In this document: in pieces, positions 1 to 13,853 of the stretch | Layout of the letters: every line of letters begins with the position of its first letter | How positions within the stretch are numbered: the stretch's first letter is position 1 | NCBI RefSeq assembly: GCF_002556545.1 | Contig: NZ_CP022685.1 | Span: 8,720,001 to 8,784,000 of the forward strand | DNA from: Streptomyces formicae | GTDB taxonomy: Bacteria > Actinomycetota > Actinomycetes > Streptomycetales > Streptomycetaceae | DNA length: 64,000 nt | Direction: 5' to 3' | Position numbers and translations under genes: made by a program | Notes under the pieces: model-generated | The model's input: only the letters and a program-made list of their open reading frames with translations | Databases searched by the model: none | What the model was told of the DNA's origin: nothing

Positions 1-1903
1 TCACGGTGCTGCTCGCGGCGAGCACGAGCAGCAGGACGCAGCTCGCACGGGCGCTGGGGTGCCAATGGCGCGGGGTGCGGCCCCGGTCGCGCAGGTGGAG
101 CAGGAGGAGGGCGACGACGACCAGCCAGATGAGTTGGAGGGTGGGGGCCATGACGCGGATGCCGATCAGCAGCGCCTCTCCCGGACTCTGCCCCATCAGT
201 TGGAGGAACAGGTCCGAGGTGGGTGGCGGTTCGACGTAGACGGATTCGCTGAGCGGTGTCCACCAGGGGAGCAGCGCGCAGACGAGCAGGAGCCCGAGGG
301 CGGCACCGCGCCACCGGGTGGCGGGTACGGGCGCGGCGAGTTCTCGTGCGAGCAGGAGCAGCACCGCGACCCACGGGGCGAGCAGCAGGAAGACCGCGGG
401 CCAGCTCGCCACCAGGGCGGGCCGGGTGAACGCCAGGTCGAACCCCGGCGTCGCCCGCCACAGGTCTCGGGGCACGACCTGCAGGACGACGACCGACGCC
501 ACCCCGGCCCAGACCGCGGCGGCGAGCGGCACGGCCCAGTGACGTACCTCCGGCCACCAGGGCTGGAGCCGCAGGAGGCCGAACGTGGCCGCCGCGGCGA
601 CCGAGGCAGCCGCCAGGCACCGCAGGGTGGGCGCCTGCCAGTCGGGGCCGCCCATGACGCGGAAGAGCAGGACGAGCACGGGTGCGGGTGCGGCGACGGC
701 AAGGGCGGGCCCGGCGGGCGGGGGGAGCGAGGTGCGAAGGCGGTGGCCGACGGCGGCGGCGACCACCGGGAGCGCGAAGAGCAGGGTGCCGAGCAGCACG
801 GCCTGCGTGTGCGTCTCGATGGGCAGCGGCTTCTTCTCCATCGACGCGCTGTCGACGAGGACGGAGCCCCACATCCAGCCGAGCACGCTCCACTTCGGCT
901 CGTAGAGGTCCCACACCAGGGCTCCGACGGCCGCGATCACGAGGAGACAGGTGCTCAGGACGACGGCGCGTGGGTGCCGCTCCGTGCCGGACGGGTGGGT
1001 CGGCCCGCGCCGGAACGCGGCGAGGGCGGCCGACGCGGTGAGGAACAGGGCGAGGAGCGAGACGAGGGCCTGGTGCCGCGAGGCGATCGTGGGCACCGCT
1101 TCCTCGACGGCCCGCGCGTCCGCCGCCGGCGGCTCCGAGTCGATGATCTGGGCGGCCACGTTGGCGGCGCCACGCCGTTCGGTCAGGCGGAGACGGACCG
1201 AGCGCGCGGTCTGCACGGCGGGGCGCTCAGTCGTCCGCAGCCCCCACTCGCGCGGCACGTCGATCCGCCAGGTCCAGCGCCCCGGCAGCCGGGGCACCAG
1301 GCCTTCGTCGCCGTCCGACACCGGTTCGGCGAGGGGAAAGTCGATCTGCGAGGCCCCTGTCGTGACGGTGCGCTCCGCGGTGACGGTGATCCGGCCGCCG
1401 TCGGCGGGCTGGCTCACCGTGCACCATTCGGGCAGTCCCGCCAGGTTGTCGTCCGACGCGTCGGCGGCGTCCAGGATCCCGGCCGCGCGGCCGGAGACGA
1501 ACCCGCCCGGCACGACGTAGAGGACCTCGTTGATCAGGTTCGGATCGGTCCTGAGGGTTTCGACGAGCGGGTCGTCGGCGCGCAGGCGCAGCCGGTAGCG
1601 GGTCGTGACGCGCCAGTCCTCGCCCGTGCCGTCCCGGTGGACGAGGACGGTGATGTCCCCCGAGGTGTCCGGGCCGGGGAGGCGCTGCGCCACTTCCTGC
1701 GGCCCGCGCGGAAAGCCGGGGTCAGGAACCTCGGGCGGCGGCGCGTACTGGAGCATGTCCTCCTGCTCCACGAGGACTTGCCGTCGCGCCGCGTCCGCCC
1801 ACGAGCCCGACGCCCACACCGCGCACCCCACGACGACCGTGCACAGCAGCGCCACCGAGACGGCCCGCGCCACCGTCCTCGCCGCGTCTCGCACCTTCGG
1901 CAT
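1..1903 (-). CDS. polytopic membrane protein, 3' end beyond window
   Basis: An open frame on the minus strand starts at ATG 1901-1903 (MPKVRDAARTVARAVSVALL) and runs 634 codons without a stop to the left edge, so the C-terminus is missing. One N-terminal membrane helix (about residues 13-34) is followed by a soluble region of roughly 230 residues, apparently extracytoplasmic, with a beta-rich look (ITVLVHRDGTGEDWRVTTRY). About ten further hydrophobic segments follow, for example LVSLLALFLTASAALAAF and LVASWPAVFLLLAPWVAVLL. There is no enzyme motif I recognise and I do not assign a function. It resembles the large uncharacterised actinomycete membrane proteins of the DUF type. It lies 55 bp downstream of the LysR gene on the same strand, so the two may be cotranscribed, but nothing links it to peptide biosynthesis. 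Confidence 0.7.
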   Translation of the reverse strand, partial: MPKVRDAARTVARAVSVALLCTVVVGCAVWASGSWADAARRQVLVEQEDMLQYAPPPEVPDPGFPRGPQEVAQRLPGPDTSGDITVLVHRDGTGEDWRVTTRYRLRLRADDPLVETLRTDPNLINEVLYVVPGGFVSGRAAGILDAADASDDNLAGLPEWCTVSQPADGGRITVTAERTVTTGASQIDFPLAEPVSDGDEGLVPRLPGRWTWRIDVPREWGLRTTERPAVQTARSVRLRLTERRGAANVAAQIIDSEPPAADARAVEEAVPTIASRHQALVSLLALFLTASAALAAFRRGPTHPSGTERHPRAVVLSTCLLVIAAVGALVWDLYEPKWSVLGWMWGSVLVDSASMEKKPLPIETHTQAVLLGTLLFALPVVAAAVGHRLRTSLPPPAGPALAVAAPAPVLVLLFRVMGGPDWQAPTLRCLAAASVAAAATFGLLRLQPWWPEVRHWAVPLAAAVWAGVASVVVLQVVPRDLWRATPGFDLAFTRPALVASWPAVFLLLAPWVAVLLLLARELAAPVPATRWRGAALGLLLVCALLPWWTPLSESVYVEPPPTSDLFLQLMGQSPGEALLIGIRVMAPTLQLIWLVVVALLLLHLRDRGRTPRHWHPSARASCVLLLVLAASSTV

Positions 1904-1958
1904 GGGCGCCCCCTCCCGCCGCCGGGGGAGCCAATGTAGAGCCGCCCGGGGCGAGCGG

Positions 1959-2834
1959 TCAGCGTTCCACCAACATCCGTTGAAGTTCCCGCGCCGCGCG
2001 AGGCGGTGCCACGTCGCTGCGGTGGGCCAGGGCGATCGTGCGGTGCAGGCTCGGCCTCGCCAGGGGAGTCATCCGCAGGCCGGAACCGGCGCGTTCCGCG
2101 ACCATGCGGGGGACGACCGCCACCCCCAGGCCCGCGCGGACGAAGCCGAGCACCGCGTCCATCTCGCCGCCCTCGACCGCGAACTCCGGCTCGAACCCCT
2201 CGGCCCGGCACGCGGCGACGGTGAGTTCGCGCAGGTCGTAGCCGTGCCGGAACATCACGAGGCGCTCGCCCTGGAGGTCCGCGATGCGCACGGTCCTGCC
2301 GAGGCCGCGTGCCGTGGGCGCCGACACCACGACCAGGTCCTCGCGCAGCAGCTCCACGGTGGTCAGGGCGGGGGACGGCGAGGGCAGCGGTAGGACGACG
2401 AGTGCCAGGTCGAGGGCGCCGCGCGCCAGTTCGCGTACGAGGTCGTGGGAGCCGCCCTCCTCGATCAGGAGCTGGATGCCGGGGTGGCGGTCGTGGAAGG
2501 CGCGCAGGACGTCGGGGAGCAGGCCCGTGCAGACGCTCGGGGTCGCCCCGAGGCGGATGCGGCCGCGGCGCAGCTGCGCCAGTTCCTGGACCTCGATGCG
2601 CGCGGTGTCCGCGTCGGCGAGGATCCGGCGGGCCAGCGGAAGCAGCGTCTCGCCCGCGTCGGTGAGGGTGATGTTGCCGCGGGCACGGCTGAACAGTTCC
2701 GCGCCGAGTTCGTTCTCCAGGGAGCGGATCTGCTGGGAGAGCGAGGGCTGCGAGACGTGGACCTCCTCGGCGGCCCGGGTGAAGTGCCGGGTCTCGGCGA
2801 CCGCGACGAAATAGTGCAGCTGCTGGAATTGCAT
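1959..2834 (-). CDS. LysR-family transcriptional regulator
   Basis: A 291-residue protein of normal LysR length. The N-terminal winged helix-turn-helix is at about residues 1-60 (MQFQQLHYFVAVAETRHFTR, then SQPSLSQQIRSLENELG). The C-terminal periplasmic-binding-type effector domain follows from about residue 90 (RLGATPSVCTGLLPDVLRAF). I chose the ATG at 2834 because MQFQQLHYF is the canonical LysR start; the longer frame upstream adds about 43 unusual residues. It is divergent from sdhC with a 95-bp gap, the usual arrangement when a LysR protein controls the facing operon. It therefore probably regulates the succinate dehydrogenase genes and itself. The inducer is unknown. Confidence 0.88.
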   Translation of the reverse strand: MQFQQLHYFVAVAETRHFTRAAEEVHVSQPSLSQQIRSLENELGAELFSRARGNITLTDAGETLLPLARRILADADTARIEVQELAQLRRGRIRLGATPSVCTGLLPDVLRAFHDRHPGIQLLIEEGGSHDLVRELARGALDLALVVLPLPSPSPALTTVELLREDLVVVSAPTARGLGRTVRIADLQGERLVMFRHGYDLRELTVAACRAEGFEPEFAVEGGEMDAVLGFVRAGLGVAVVPRMVAERAGSGLRMTPLARPSLHRTIALAHRSDVAPPRAARELQRMLVER

Positions 2835-2883
2835 ATCCGAACGATACGTCGGGTGATAGGCAGGGGCTATGGAGATGAGCTGA

Positions 2884-2896
2884 TCCATCTCTTGGA
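2884..2896. promoter_or_regulatory. candidate LysR operator between lysR and sdhC
   Basis: The 95-bp divergent gap holds TCCA-N5-TGGA, an inverted repeat that also fits the LysR T-N11-A rule, flanked by two TGATC copies. It ends 33 bp before the sdhC start. The position and symmetry suit an activator site, but one short inverted repeat in GC-rich DNA is weak evidence. Confidence 0.35.
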
Positions 2897-2929
2897 CTGA
2901 TCGGGACTTTCGGCCGTAGCGTCGCGGGC

Positions 2930-3637
2930 ATGGCTCTGGCAACGCGGACGGACAAACGTCCATCCATGACCCGCACGCTGTGGGACTCCACCATCGGCAA
3001 GAAGACCGTGATGGCGGTGAGCGGCCTGATCATGCTGCTCTACCTGGTCGCGCACATGGTCGGGAACCTGAAGATCTTCTTCGGGCCCGAGGAGATCAAC
3101 CACTACGCCCACTGGCTGCGCACCGTCGGTGAGCCCTTCATGCACTACGAGTGGACGCTCTGGCTGGTCCGCGTGGTGCTCGTCGTCGCGGTCGTCGCGC
3201 ACGCCACCTCCGCGTACCAGCTCAGCCGCCGCGACATCAAGGCGCGCCCCACCAAGTACGTGCACAAGAAGCCCGAGGCGAGCTTCGCGACCCGCACCAT
3301 GCGCTGGGGCGGCGTCATCCTCGCCCTCTTCATCGTCTGGCACATCCTCGACCTGACGACCGGCACCGTGCACCCGGGCAACTACCAGCACCTGCACCCG
3401 TACCAGAACATCATCGACACCTTCTCGACCTGGTACGGCAACGTCATCTACATCGTCGCCGTGCTCGCCCTCGGCCTCCACGTGCGGCACGGGCTGTGGA
3501 GCGCCGCACAGACCCTCGGCGTGGGCACCGCCGCCCGCGACCGCGTCCTCAAGCCCCTGGCGAATGGCCTCGCCCTGGTCCTCGTCGTGGGCTTCGTCTC
3601 CGTACCCGTGGCCGTCATGACCGGACTGGTGAGCTGA
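2930..3637 (+). CDS. sdhC: succinate dehydrogenase cytochrome b subunit
   Basis: A 235-residue membrane anchor of the SdhC/FrdC cytochrome b558 family, passing electrons between the SdhAB module and membrane quinone. It has about five hydrophobic helices (first KKTVMAVSGLIMLLYLVAHM, last ALVLVVGFVSVPVAVMTGLV) and several histidines suitable for heme ligation (VAHM, VAHATS, VWHILDL, GLHVRHGLW). A single five-helix subunit fits the one-anchor type B enzyme, with no separate SdhD. The start at 2930 could instead be the internal ATG for MTRTLWDST, 12 codons later. It is the first gene of sdhCAB, 3 bp before sdhA. Confidence 0.9.
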   Translation: MALATRTDKRPSMTRTLWDSTIGKKTVMAVSGLIMLLYLVAHMVGNLKIFFGPEEINHYAHWLRTVGEPFMHYEWTLWLVRVVLVVAVVAHATSAYQLSRRDIKARPTKYVHKKPEASFATRTMRWGGVILALFIVWHILDLTTGTVHPGNYQHLHPYQNIIDTFSTWYGNVIYIVAVLALGLHVRHGLWSAAQTLGVGTAARDRVLKPLANGLALVLVVGFVSVPVAVMTGLVS

Positions 3638-3640
3638 CCC

Positions 3641-5595
<1,955 letters not shown>

Positions 5596-5599
<4 letters not shown>

Positions 5600-6342
5600 A
5601 GCTCACCCTGCGCGTCTGGCGCCAGAAGAACACCGACGCCTCCGGCGCCATGTCCACCTACGAAGTGGACGGGATCTCCCAGGACATGTCCTTCCTGGAG
5701 ATGCTGGACACCCTCAACGAGGAGCTCATCCTCAAGGGCGAGGACCCCGTCGCCTTCGACCACGACTGCCGCGAGGGCATCTGCGGCGCCTGCTCGCTCG
5801 TCATCAACGGCGACGCGCACGGCCCCGAACGCACCACCACCTGCCAGCTCCACATGCGCTCCTTCCAGGACGGCGACACGATCGACGTCGAGCCGTGGCG
5901 CGCGTCGGCCTTCCCCGTCGTCAAGGACCTGGTGGTGGACCGCACCGCCTTCGACCGCATCATCCAGTCCGGCGGCTACATCAGCGCGCCGACCGGGTCC
6001 GCGCCCGAGGCGCACGCCGCGCCCGTGCCGAAGCCGGACGCGGACTCCGCCTTCGAGCACGCGGAGTGCATCGGGTGCGGGGCGTGTGTCGCCGCCTGCC
6101 CGAACGGCTCTGCGATGCTGTTCACTTCGGCGAAGGTCAACCATCTCAACGTCCTTCCGCAAGGTGCGCCTGAGCGGGAGACCCGGGTCCTCGACATGGT
6201 CGCGCAGATGGACGAAGAGGGCTTCGGCGGGTGCACCTTGACCGGTGAGTGCGCCACGGCTTGCCCCAAGGGCATTCCGCTGCCGTCGATCGCCGCGATG
6301 AACAAGGAGTGGTTGCGCGCGACCCGGAAGGTGAGCCGGTAG
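5596..6342 (+). CDS. sdhB: succinate dehydrogenase iron-sulfur subunit
   Basis: A 248-residue electron-transfer subunit. The N-terminal ferredoxin domain carries the 2Fe-2S ligands ([15 protein letters not shown], then TTTCQL). The C-terminal domain carries the cysteines for the other two clusters ([16 protein letters not shown] and [16 protein letters not shown]). The start is the ATG of the ATGA overlap with sdhA, giving [17 protein letters not shown], a normal SdhB N-terminus; a longer frame upstream is only read-through of the sdhA region. It is the last gene of the sdhCAB operon and is followed by a hairpin at 6393. Confidence 0.95.
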
Positions 6343-6392
6343 GCGCTGCGTCGTTGTCCGCGGGGCGGCTGTGGTTGCTCGCGCCGTTCCCC

Positions 6393-6409
6393 GCGCCCCT
6401 TTGGGGCGC
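6393..6409. terminator. GC hairpin after sdhCAB
   Basis: GCGCCCC-TTT-GGGGCGC forms a perfect 7-bp stem with a 3-base loop in the gap between sdhB and the acyl-CoA synthetase gene. The preceding bases (CGTTCCCCGCGCCCC) match the element repeated at 11.4 kb. This is a common Streptomyces intergenic hairpin without a T tract; it probably ends the sdh transcript. Confidence 0.55.
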
Positions 6410-6421
6410 TACCGTCGGCTG

Positions 6422-7936
6422 ATGTACCCGGGAGCGTACGACCCCGCCAGGGTGGCCGTCGTCAGCGCTGACGGCACACGGACCCTCACCTACGGACAAC
6501 TCGACGAACGTTCCCTGCGGCTCGCGGATCATCTGCGGGCCGCAGGTCTGCGTCGGGGCGACCACCTCGCCCTGCTCTGCGACAACGACCCGCGCGCCCT
6601 GGAGGTCTACTGGGCGGTCATGCGCTCCGGCCTCTACCTCACCGCCGTCAACCACCACTTGAGCGCGGACGAGGCCGCCTACATCGTCCGCGACTGCGGC
6701 GCGGCCGCGCTCGTGGTCTCCGGCTCGCTGGCCGAACTCGGCGCCGCCGTCACCGAGTTGGCGGGCGGCCCGCCGCTGGTGCTCGGGCTCGACGACGGTA
6801 CGTACGAGAAGGCGCTGGAAGCGGCGTCCGCCGTGCCGCCCGCTCACCAGCCGCTCGGCACCGACATGCTCTACTCGTCCGGAACGACCGGGCGGCCCAA
6901 GGGAGTCGAGCCCGCGCTCCCCGAGGGGGACGTGCGCGAGCAGCCCACCGCGTACACCCTCATCTTCCAGGCCGTGTACGGCTTCGACGAGGACAGCGTC
7001 TACCTCTGTCCCGCCCCGATCTACCACGCGGCGCCGCTGCGCTTCTGCGGCGTGGTCACCGCGACCGGCGGCACGGTCGTCCTGATGGACGCCTTCGACG
7101 CGGAGGGCGCCCTCACGGCCGTCGAGCGGCACCGGGTGACGCACAGTCAGTGGGTGCCGACCATGTTCGTCCGCATGCTGAAGCTCCCCGCCGAGGTGCG
7201 CGAGCGGTACGACGTGTCGTCGATGAAGGTCGCCATCCACGCCGCCGCGCCCTGCCCCGTCGAGGTCAAGCGGCGGATGATGGAGTGGTGGGGGCCCGTC
7301 CTGTACGAGTACTACGCGTCGACGGAGGGCAACGGCATCACCTTCATCGCCCCCGACGAGTGGCTGCGCAAGCCCGGCTCGGTGGGCCGCGACGGGCTGC
7401 TCGGCGCGCTGCGGATCTGCGACGAGTCGGGGCGCGTGCTGCCCGCGGGGGAGACGGGGACCGTCTACTTCGAACGCGATGACGTCCCCTTCCGGTACCA
7501 CAACGACACCGACCGCACCCGCGAGGCGCAGCACCCCGACCACCCCAACTGGACCACCACCGGGGACATCGGCCACGTCGACGAGGACGGCTACCTCTTC
7601 CTCACCGACCGCAAGGCATTCATGATCATCTCGGGAGGTGTGAACGTCTATCCGCAGGAGGCGGAGGACGTGCTCGTGCTGCATCCGGCCGTCGCCGACG
7701 TGGCCGTCGTCGGCGTACCGGACGCCGAGATGGGGGAGGCGGTCAAGGCGGTCGTCCAGGTCGAGCGCGGGATCGTTCCCGGACCCGAACTGGAGCGCGC
7801 GCTCATCGACTTCGCGCGCGAACGCATCGCGCACTACAAGGCGCCGCGCAGCGTCGACTTCACCGAACGCCTGCCGCGCACCCCCACCGGCAAGCTGGCC
7901 AAGTCCCGGCTGCGCGACGCCTACCGGGGCGGGTGA
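6422..7936 (+). CDS. acyl-CoA synthetase (AMP-forming)
   Basis: A 504-residue member of the ANL superfamily that activates a carboxylic acid with ATP and transfers it to CoA. Motifs in order: P-loop YSSGTTGRPKGV (about residues 150-161), the aromatic/acid core YEYYASTEGNG, the hinge region TTGDIGHVDEDGYLFLTDRK, and the C-terminal catalytic lysine in PRTPTGKLAKS. I start it at ATG 6422 (MYPGAYDPARVAVVSADG); the frame extends 17 codons further upstream across the terminator-like repeat, which is unlikely to be coding. The substrate cannot be read from the sequence; medium-chain or aromatic acids are both possible. It stands alone between the sdh operon and a convergent AraC gene, so a link to the peptide cluster (for example supplying an acyl starter) is only speculative. 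Confidence 0.85.
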   Translation: MYPGAYDPARVAVVSADGTRTLTYGQLDERSLRLADHLRAAGLRRGDHLALLCDNDPRALEVYWAVMRSGLYLTAVNHHLSADEAAYIVRDCGAAALVVSGSLAELGAAVTELAGGPPLVLGLDDGTYEKALEAASAVPPAHQPLGTDMLYSSGTTGRPKGVEPALPEGDVREQPTAYTLIFQAVYGFDEDSVYLCPAPIYHAAPLRFCGVVTATGGTVVLMDAFDAEGALTAVERHRVTHSQWVPTMFVRMLKLPAEVRERYDVSSMKVAIHAAAPCPVEVKRRMMEWWGPVLYEYYASTEGNGITFIAPDEWLRKPGSVGRDGLLGALRICDESGRVLPAGETGTVYFERDDVPFRYHNDTDRTREAQHPDHPNWTTTGDIGHVDEDGYLFLTDRKAFMIISGGVNVYPQEAEDVLVLHPAVADVAVVGVPDAEMGEAVKAVVQVERGIVPGPELERALIDFARERIAHYKAPRSVDFTERLPRTPTGKLAKSRLRDAYRGG

Positions 7937-7955
7937 GCACCCGCCCCGGAGCCGG

Positions 7956-8834
7956 TCAGCCCTGTTCGCGCTCCACCGGCAGCCACAGCTCGGCGTCGGC
8001 CTCGCCCCCGTCCGCGGACATGTTCGTGCGCAGGATCTCCGGTCCCGGACGGCTGCGGTACGGGTTGGCGGGGAACCACTCGGTGAACACGTCCCGCCAC
8101 AGGTACTGGATGGCCTCCGGCGCGGGACCCGACGCGGTGAAGACCGCCCAGGTGCCCGCGGGCACGGCAAGCGCGGTGCTGCCGTCGGGGAGGGGCTCGG
8201 GGCCCGGCGCGGCCGTGATCACCCCTTGGTAGTAGTCGAGTTCGGTGCCCTCGGCGCGGCCGGGGTCCAGGTCGTCACAGACCGAGACGACGCCGTGCGG
8301 CTCCTGGTCCGACAGCTTCGCCAGGGCCTCCATGGTCCCCGGCGCGATCCCGCGCACGAAGTCGATGATGGCCTGGTTCGGACCCGCGTGCACCAGGGGT
8401 ACCCGGGCCTTCGGCCCGACCACGGTGAAGTCGGGCTTGTCCACGACGCGATAGCGCATGCTGCTGCTCCCTTCGACGGTGAGGCGGAAGGAGAGCCGGG
8501 GCTGGGAGACGAGCGAGGCGCCGCCGCGCCTGGCCTCGCCGGGACCGACGCCGTGCACGGCACGGAACGCGCGGGCGAACGCCTCGCCCGAGCCGTATCC
8601 GTAGCGCACGGCGATGTCAAGCAGCGAATCCCGGCCCGCGAGCACCTCGGCACCGGCCACGGTGAGCCGCCTGCGCCGGACGTACTCCGACAGCGGCATC
8701 CCCGCGAGCGCGGAGAACATCCGGCGCAGGTGGTACTCCGAGGTGGCCGCGGTGCGCGCGAGCGCCGCCACCTCGATGACCTCCGTCAGTTGCCGCTCGA
8801 TGTGCTCCATGACCTGGTTGAGCCGCTCCAGCAC
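7956..8834 (-). CDS. AraC regulator with GyrI-like effector domain
   Basis: A 292-residue protein. An N-terminal AraC double helix-turn-helix (about residues 5-100; EVAALARTAATSEYHLRRMF and LLDIAVRYGYGSGEAFARAF) is followed by a GyrI/Rob-type ligand-binding domain (about 125-290; MRYRVVDKPDFTVVG start, YRSRPGPEI near the end). This SoxS-Rob/BmrR-like layout usually senses small hydrophobic compounds and controls efflux or detoxification. The start is GTG 8834, preceded on the minus strand by an AGGAGG box about six bases away. It lies 92 bp downstream of the UvrA paralogue on the same strand, and converges with the acyl-CoA synthetase gene. Confidence 0.88.
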   Translation of the reverse strand: MLERLNQVMEHIERQLTEVIEVAALARTAATSEYHLRRMFSALAGMPLSEYVRRRRLTVAGAEVLAGRDSLLDIAVRYGYGSGEAFARAFRAVHGVGPGEARRGGASLVSQPRLSFRLTVEGSSSMRYRVVDKPDFTVVGPKARVPLVHAGPNQAIIDFVRGIAPGTMEALAKLSDQEPHGVVSVCDDLDPGRAEGTELDYYQGVITAAPGPEPLPDGSTALAVPAGTWAVFTASGPAPEAIQYLWRDVFTEWFPANPYRSRPGPEILRTNMSADGGEADAELWLPVEREQG

Positions 8835-8926
8835 CCCCGGCCTCCTTCCTTGTTCGTGATCACCACGCTAGGGAGCGGGCAGCACGCCGGACCCGACATC
8901 CTGTGCCCGATGCGGTCGGGTGGTGC

Positions 8927-11284
8927 TCAGCCGGTGCGCGGAAGCACCCTCGCCAGATACGGGGCGGTCCTGCTGCCCTCGGCGCGCGCCACCTCCGCCG
9001 GGGTGCCCGCCGCCACGACCAGTCCGCCCCGGTCGCCCCCGCCAGGCCCCAGGTCGATCACCCAGTCGGCGCCGGCCACCACCGCCATGTCGTGTTCCAC
9101 GACCACCACGGAGTTCCCCGCGTCGACCAGTTCGTGCAGACGACGGGTGAGGACCTCCACGTCGGCCGGGTGCAGGCCCGTCGTCGGCTCGTCCAGGAGG
9201 TAGAGGGTGTGGCCGCGGCGCACCCGTTGCAACTCGCTGGCCAGTTTGATGCGCTGGGCCTCGCCGCCGGAGAGCTCGGTGGCGGGCTGGCCGAGCCGCA
9301 GATAGCCGAGGCCCACGTCGAGCAGCGTGCGCAGGCTGCGTACGACGGCCGGGGTGTCGGTGTCCGCGAAGAAGTCCGCGGCCGCCTCCACCGTGAGGTC
9401 GAGCACCTGCGCGATGTTCCGCCCGTGGTACGTCACTTCGAGCGTCTCGGGGTTGTAGCGGGCGCCCGCGCAGTCCGGGCAGGGCGCGTACGTACTGGGC
9501 AGGAAGAGCAGTTCGACGCTGACGAAGCCCTCGCCCTGGCAGGTCTCGCAGCGCCCGCCCGCCACGTTGAAGGAGAACCGGCCCGCTCCGTAGCCGCGCT
9601 CCTTCGCCGTGTCGGTCGCCGCGAAGACCTTGCGCACGACGTCGAAGAGGCCGGTGTACGTGGCGAGGTTGGAGCGCGGCGTGCGGCCGATCGGCTTCTG
9701 GTCCACGCAGACCAGGCGGCCCACCCCCGCGAGCTCCTCGGTGATCTCGCCGACGAGCGTCGACTTGCCGGACCCCGAGACGCCGGTCACCGCGGTGAAG
9801 GTGCCGAGCGGGACCTCCGCCGTCACCTCGCGCAGGTTGTGACGGTTCACCGGACCGACCTTCAACCAGCCCTGTGGAATGCGCACGTGGCGATCGGCGG
9901 GCGGCTCTTCGGCGAAGAGGAAGCGGGCCGTCTCCGATCCGGGGACCCCCGCGAGCTCCGCCACCGGACCGCTGTGCAGCACCTTGCCGCCGTGCTCGCC
10001 CGCCTGCGGTCCCACGTCGACGAGCCAGTCCGCGTGGCGTACGACGTCGAGGTGGTGCTCCACGACGAAGACGGAGTTGCCCGCGTCCTTGAGGCGGTCG
10101 AGGACCGTCAACAGGGCCTCGGTGTCGGCCGGGTGGAGTCCGGCCGACGGCTCGTCGAGGACGTACACCACGCCGAACAGGCCCGAGCGGAGCTGGGTCG
10201 CCAGGCGCAGCCGCTGCAATTCGCCCGCGGAGAGGGTGGGCGTGGCGCGGTCCGGGCTCAGATAGCCGAGGCCGAGCTCGGTGACGGTCGCGATCCTGGC
10301 CAGCAGGTCGTCGGTCAGGACGCGCGCGGTCTCCGACGCATCAGCCGCCCCCGCGAGGACGTCGGCCAGCTCCGAGAGCGGCAGCGCCGCGAGATCCGCG
10401 ATCGTACGGCCCGCGAAGGTGACCGCCATCGCCTCGGGGCGCAGCCTGCTCCCGCCGCAGGCCGGACACGGCGCGCTCGTCAGGAACCGTTCGGCCTTCG
10501 CGCGCAGCGTCTGGCTCTTGGAGTCGGCGAAGGTCTTCATCACATAGCGGCGGGCGCTCATGTACGTGCCCTGGTAAGGGCGTTGGATGCGGCCCGCCTC
10601 GCGCACGGGGTGCACGGTCACCACCGGCTGCTCGTCCGTGAACAGGATCCACTCGCGGTCCTCGGGCGGCAGCTCGCGCCACGGGCGGTCCACGTCGTGG
10701 CCGAGCGTGTCCAGGACGTCGCGCAGGTTCTTGCCCTGCCACGCCCCCGGCCAGGCCGCGACGGCTCCCTCGCGGATGGAGAGCGAGGGGTCGGGGACGA
10801 GCAGCTCCTCAGTGGTGCGGTGCACCCGGCCGAGGCCGTGGCACTCGGGGCACGCACCGGCGGCCGTGTTCGGCGAGAAGGCGTCCGAATCGAGCCGCTC
10901 GGCGCCCTCGGGGTACGTGCCCGCCCGCGAGAACAGCATCCGCAGCGAGTTCGAGAGCGTGGTGACGGTGCCGACGGAGGAACGGGACGTCGGCGCGGAG
11001 CGGCGCTGCTGGAGCGAGACCGCGGGCGGCAGCCCGGTGATCTCGCCGACCTTCGGGGCACCCACCTGGTGGATGAGCCTGCGGGCGTACGGGGCGACGG
11101 ACTCGAAGTAGCGCCGCTGGGCCTCGGCGTAGATCGTCCCGAAGGCGAGCGAGGACTTGCCGGAGCCGGAGACGCCCGTGAAGACCGCGAGCACGTCGCG
11201 CGGAACGTCCACGTCGACGCCCTGGAGATTGTGCTCGCGGGCGCCCCGGACGCGGACGTACGGGTCGTGGGGGCGGCTGTGCAT
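8927..11284 (-). CDS. UvrA-like ABC protein (UvrA2/DrrC type)
   Basis: A 785-residue excinuclease subunit A paralogue, much shorter than housekeeping UvrA (about 950-1000 residues). Two ABC ATPase halves are visible: Walker [21 protein letters not shown] near residue 37 and [14 protein letters not shown] in the middle, with signatures [15 protein letters not shown] and [16 protein letters not shown]. Zinc-type cysteine pairs are present ([28 protein letters not shown]). The short form lacking the UvrB-binding insertion is known as UvrA2 and includes DrrC, a daunorubicin-resistance protein in Streptomyces. The usual idea is DNA protection or drug release from DNA, which does not suit a cell-wall-acting peptide. 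It is probably a flanking gene, not self-resistance for this cluster. Confidence 0.9.
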   Translation of the reverse strand: MHSRPHDPYVRVRGAREHNLQGVDVDVPRDVLAVFTGVSGSGKSSLAFGTIYAEAQRRYFESVAPYARRLIHQVGAPKVGEITGLPPAVSLQQRRSAPTSRSSVGTVTTLSNSLRMLFSRAGTYPEGAERLDSDAFSPNTAAGACPECHGLGRVHRTTEELLVPDPSLSIREGAVAAWPGAWQGKNLRDVLDTLGHDVDRPWRELPPEDREWILFTDEQPVVTVHPVREAGRIQRPYQGTYMSARRYVMKTFADSKSQTLRAKAERFLTSAPCPACGGSRLRPEAMAVTFAGRTIADLAALPLSELADVLAGAADASETARVLTDDLLARIATVTELGLGYLSPDRATPTLSAGELQRLRLATQLRSGLFGVVYVLDEPSAGLHPADTEALLTVLDRLKDAGNSVFVVEHHLDVVRHADWLVDVGPQAGEHGGKVLHSGPVAELAGVPGSETARFLFAEEPPADRHVRIPQGWLKVGPVNRHNLREVTAEVPLGTFTAVTGVSGSGKSTLVGEITEELAGVGRLVCVDQKPIGRTPRSNLATYTGLFDVVRKVFAATDTAKERGYGAGRFSFNVAGGRCETCQGEGFVSVELLFLPSTYAPCPDCAGARYNPETLEVTYHGRNIAQVLDLTVEAAADFFADTDTPAVVRSLRTLLDVGLGYLRLGQPATELSGGEAQRIKLASELQRVRRGHTLYLLDEPTTGLHPADVEVLTRRLHELVDAGNSVVVVEHDMAVVAGADWVIDLGPGGGDRGGLVVAAGTPAEVARAEGSRTAPYLARVLPRTG

Positions 11285-11410
11285 GGGGGCTCCGTACGTG
11301 GCTCGGGGACAAACCCCACGATTCTAGGCCGCGGGCCTTGGCGCGAGTCGGGGACCCGGCGTGCCGCCCGGGCCCCGCCGTGTTTCGTTGTTCTCTGCCG
11401 GTGCTTCGGG

Positions 11411-11479
11411 GCTGGGCGCGCAGTTCCCCGCGCCCTTTACGGGGCGCCCCGTGGCTGGGCGCGCAGTTCCCCGCGCCCC

Positions 11480-11490
<11 letters not shown>
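11411..11490. repeat. two copies of the GCGCAGTTCCCCGCGCCC intergenic element
   Basis: The element GGCTGGGCGCGCAGTTCCCC followed by CGCGCCC(C)T occurs at 11411-11446 and again at 11453-11490; a diverged third copy is at 6373-6410. Each ends in a short self-complementary stretch (ACGGGGCG; CCCCTTAAGGGG). Such elements are scattered through Streptomyces genomes. The second hairpin begins inside the last codons and stop of hmo, so it probably serves as the hmaS-hmo terminator. The rest of 11285-11410 shows nothing recognisable beyond the uvrA2 promoter region. Confidence 0.6.

Positions 11491-13853
<2,363 letters not shown>

Noticed and set aside
59..1939. A 626-codon plus-strand open frame opposite the left-edge membrane protein
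   Set aside because: Its composition is Arg/Gly/Glu-rich with no hydrophobic or domain pattern, while the minus strand encodes a clear membrane protein with normal codon bias. It is an antisense artefact of GC-rich DNA.
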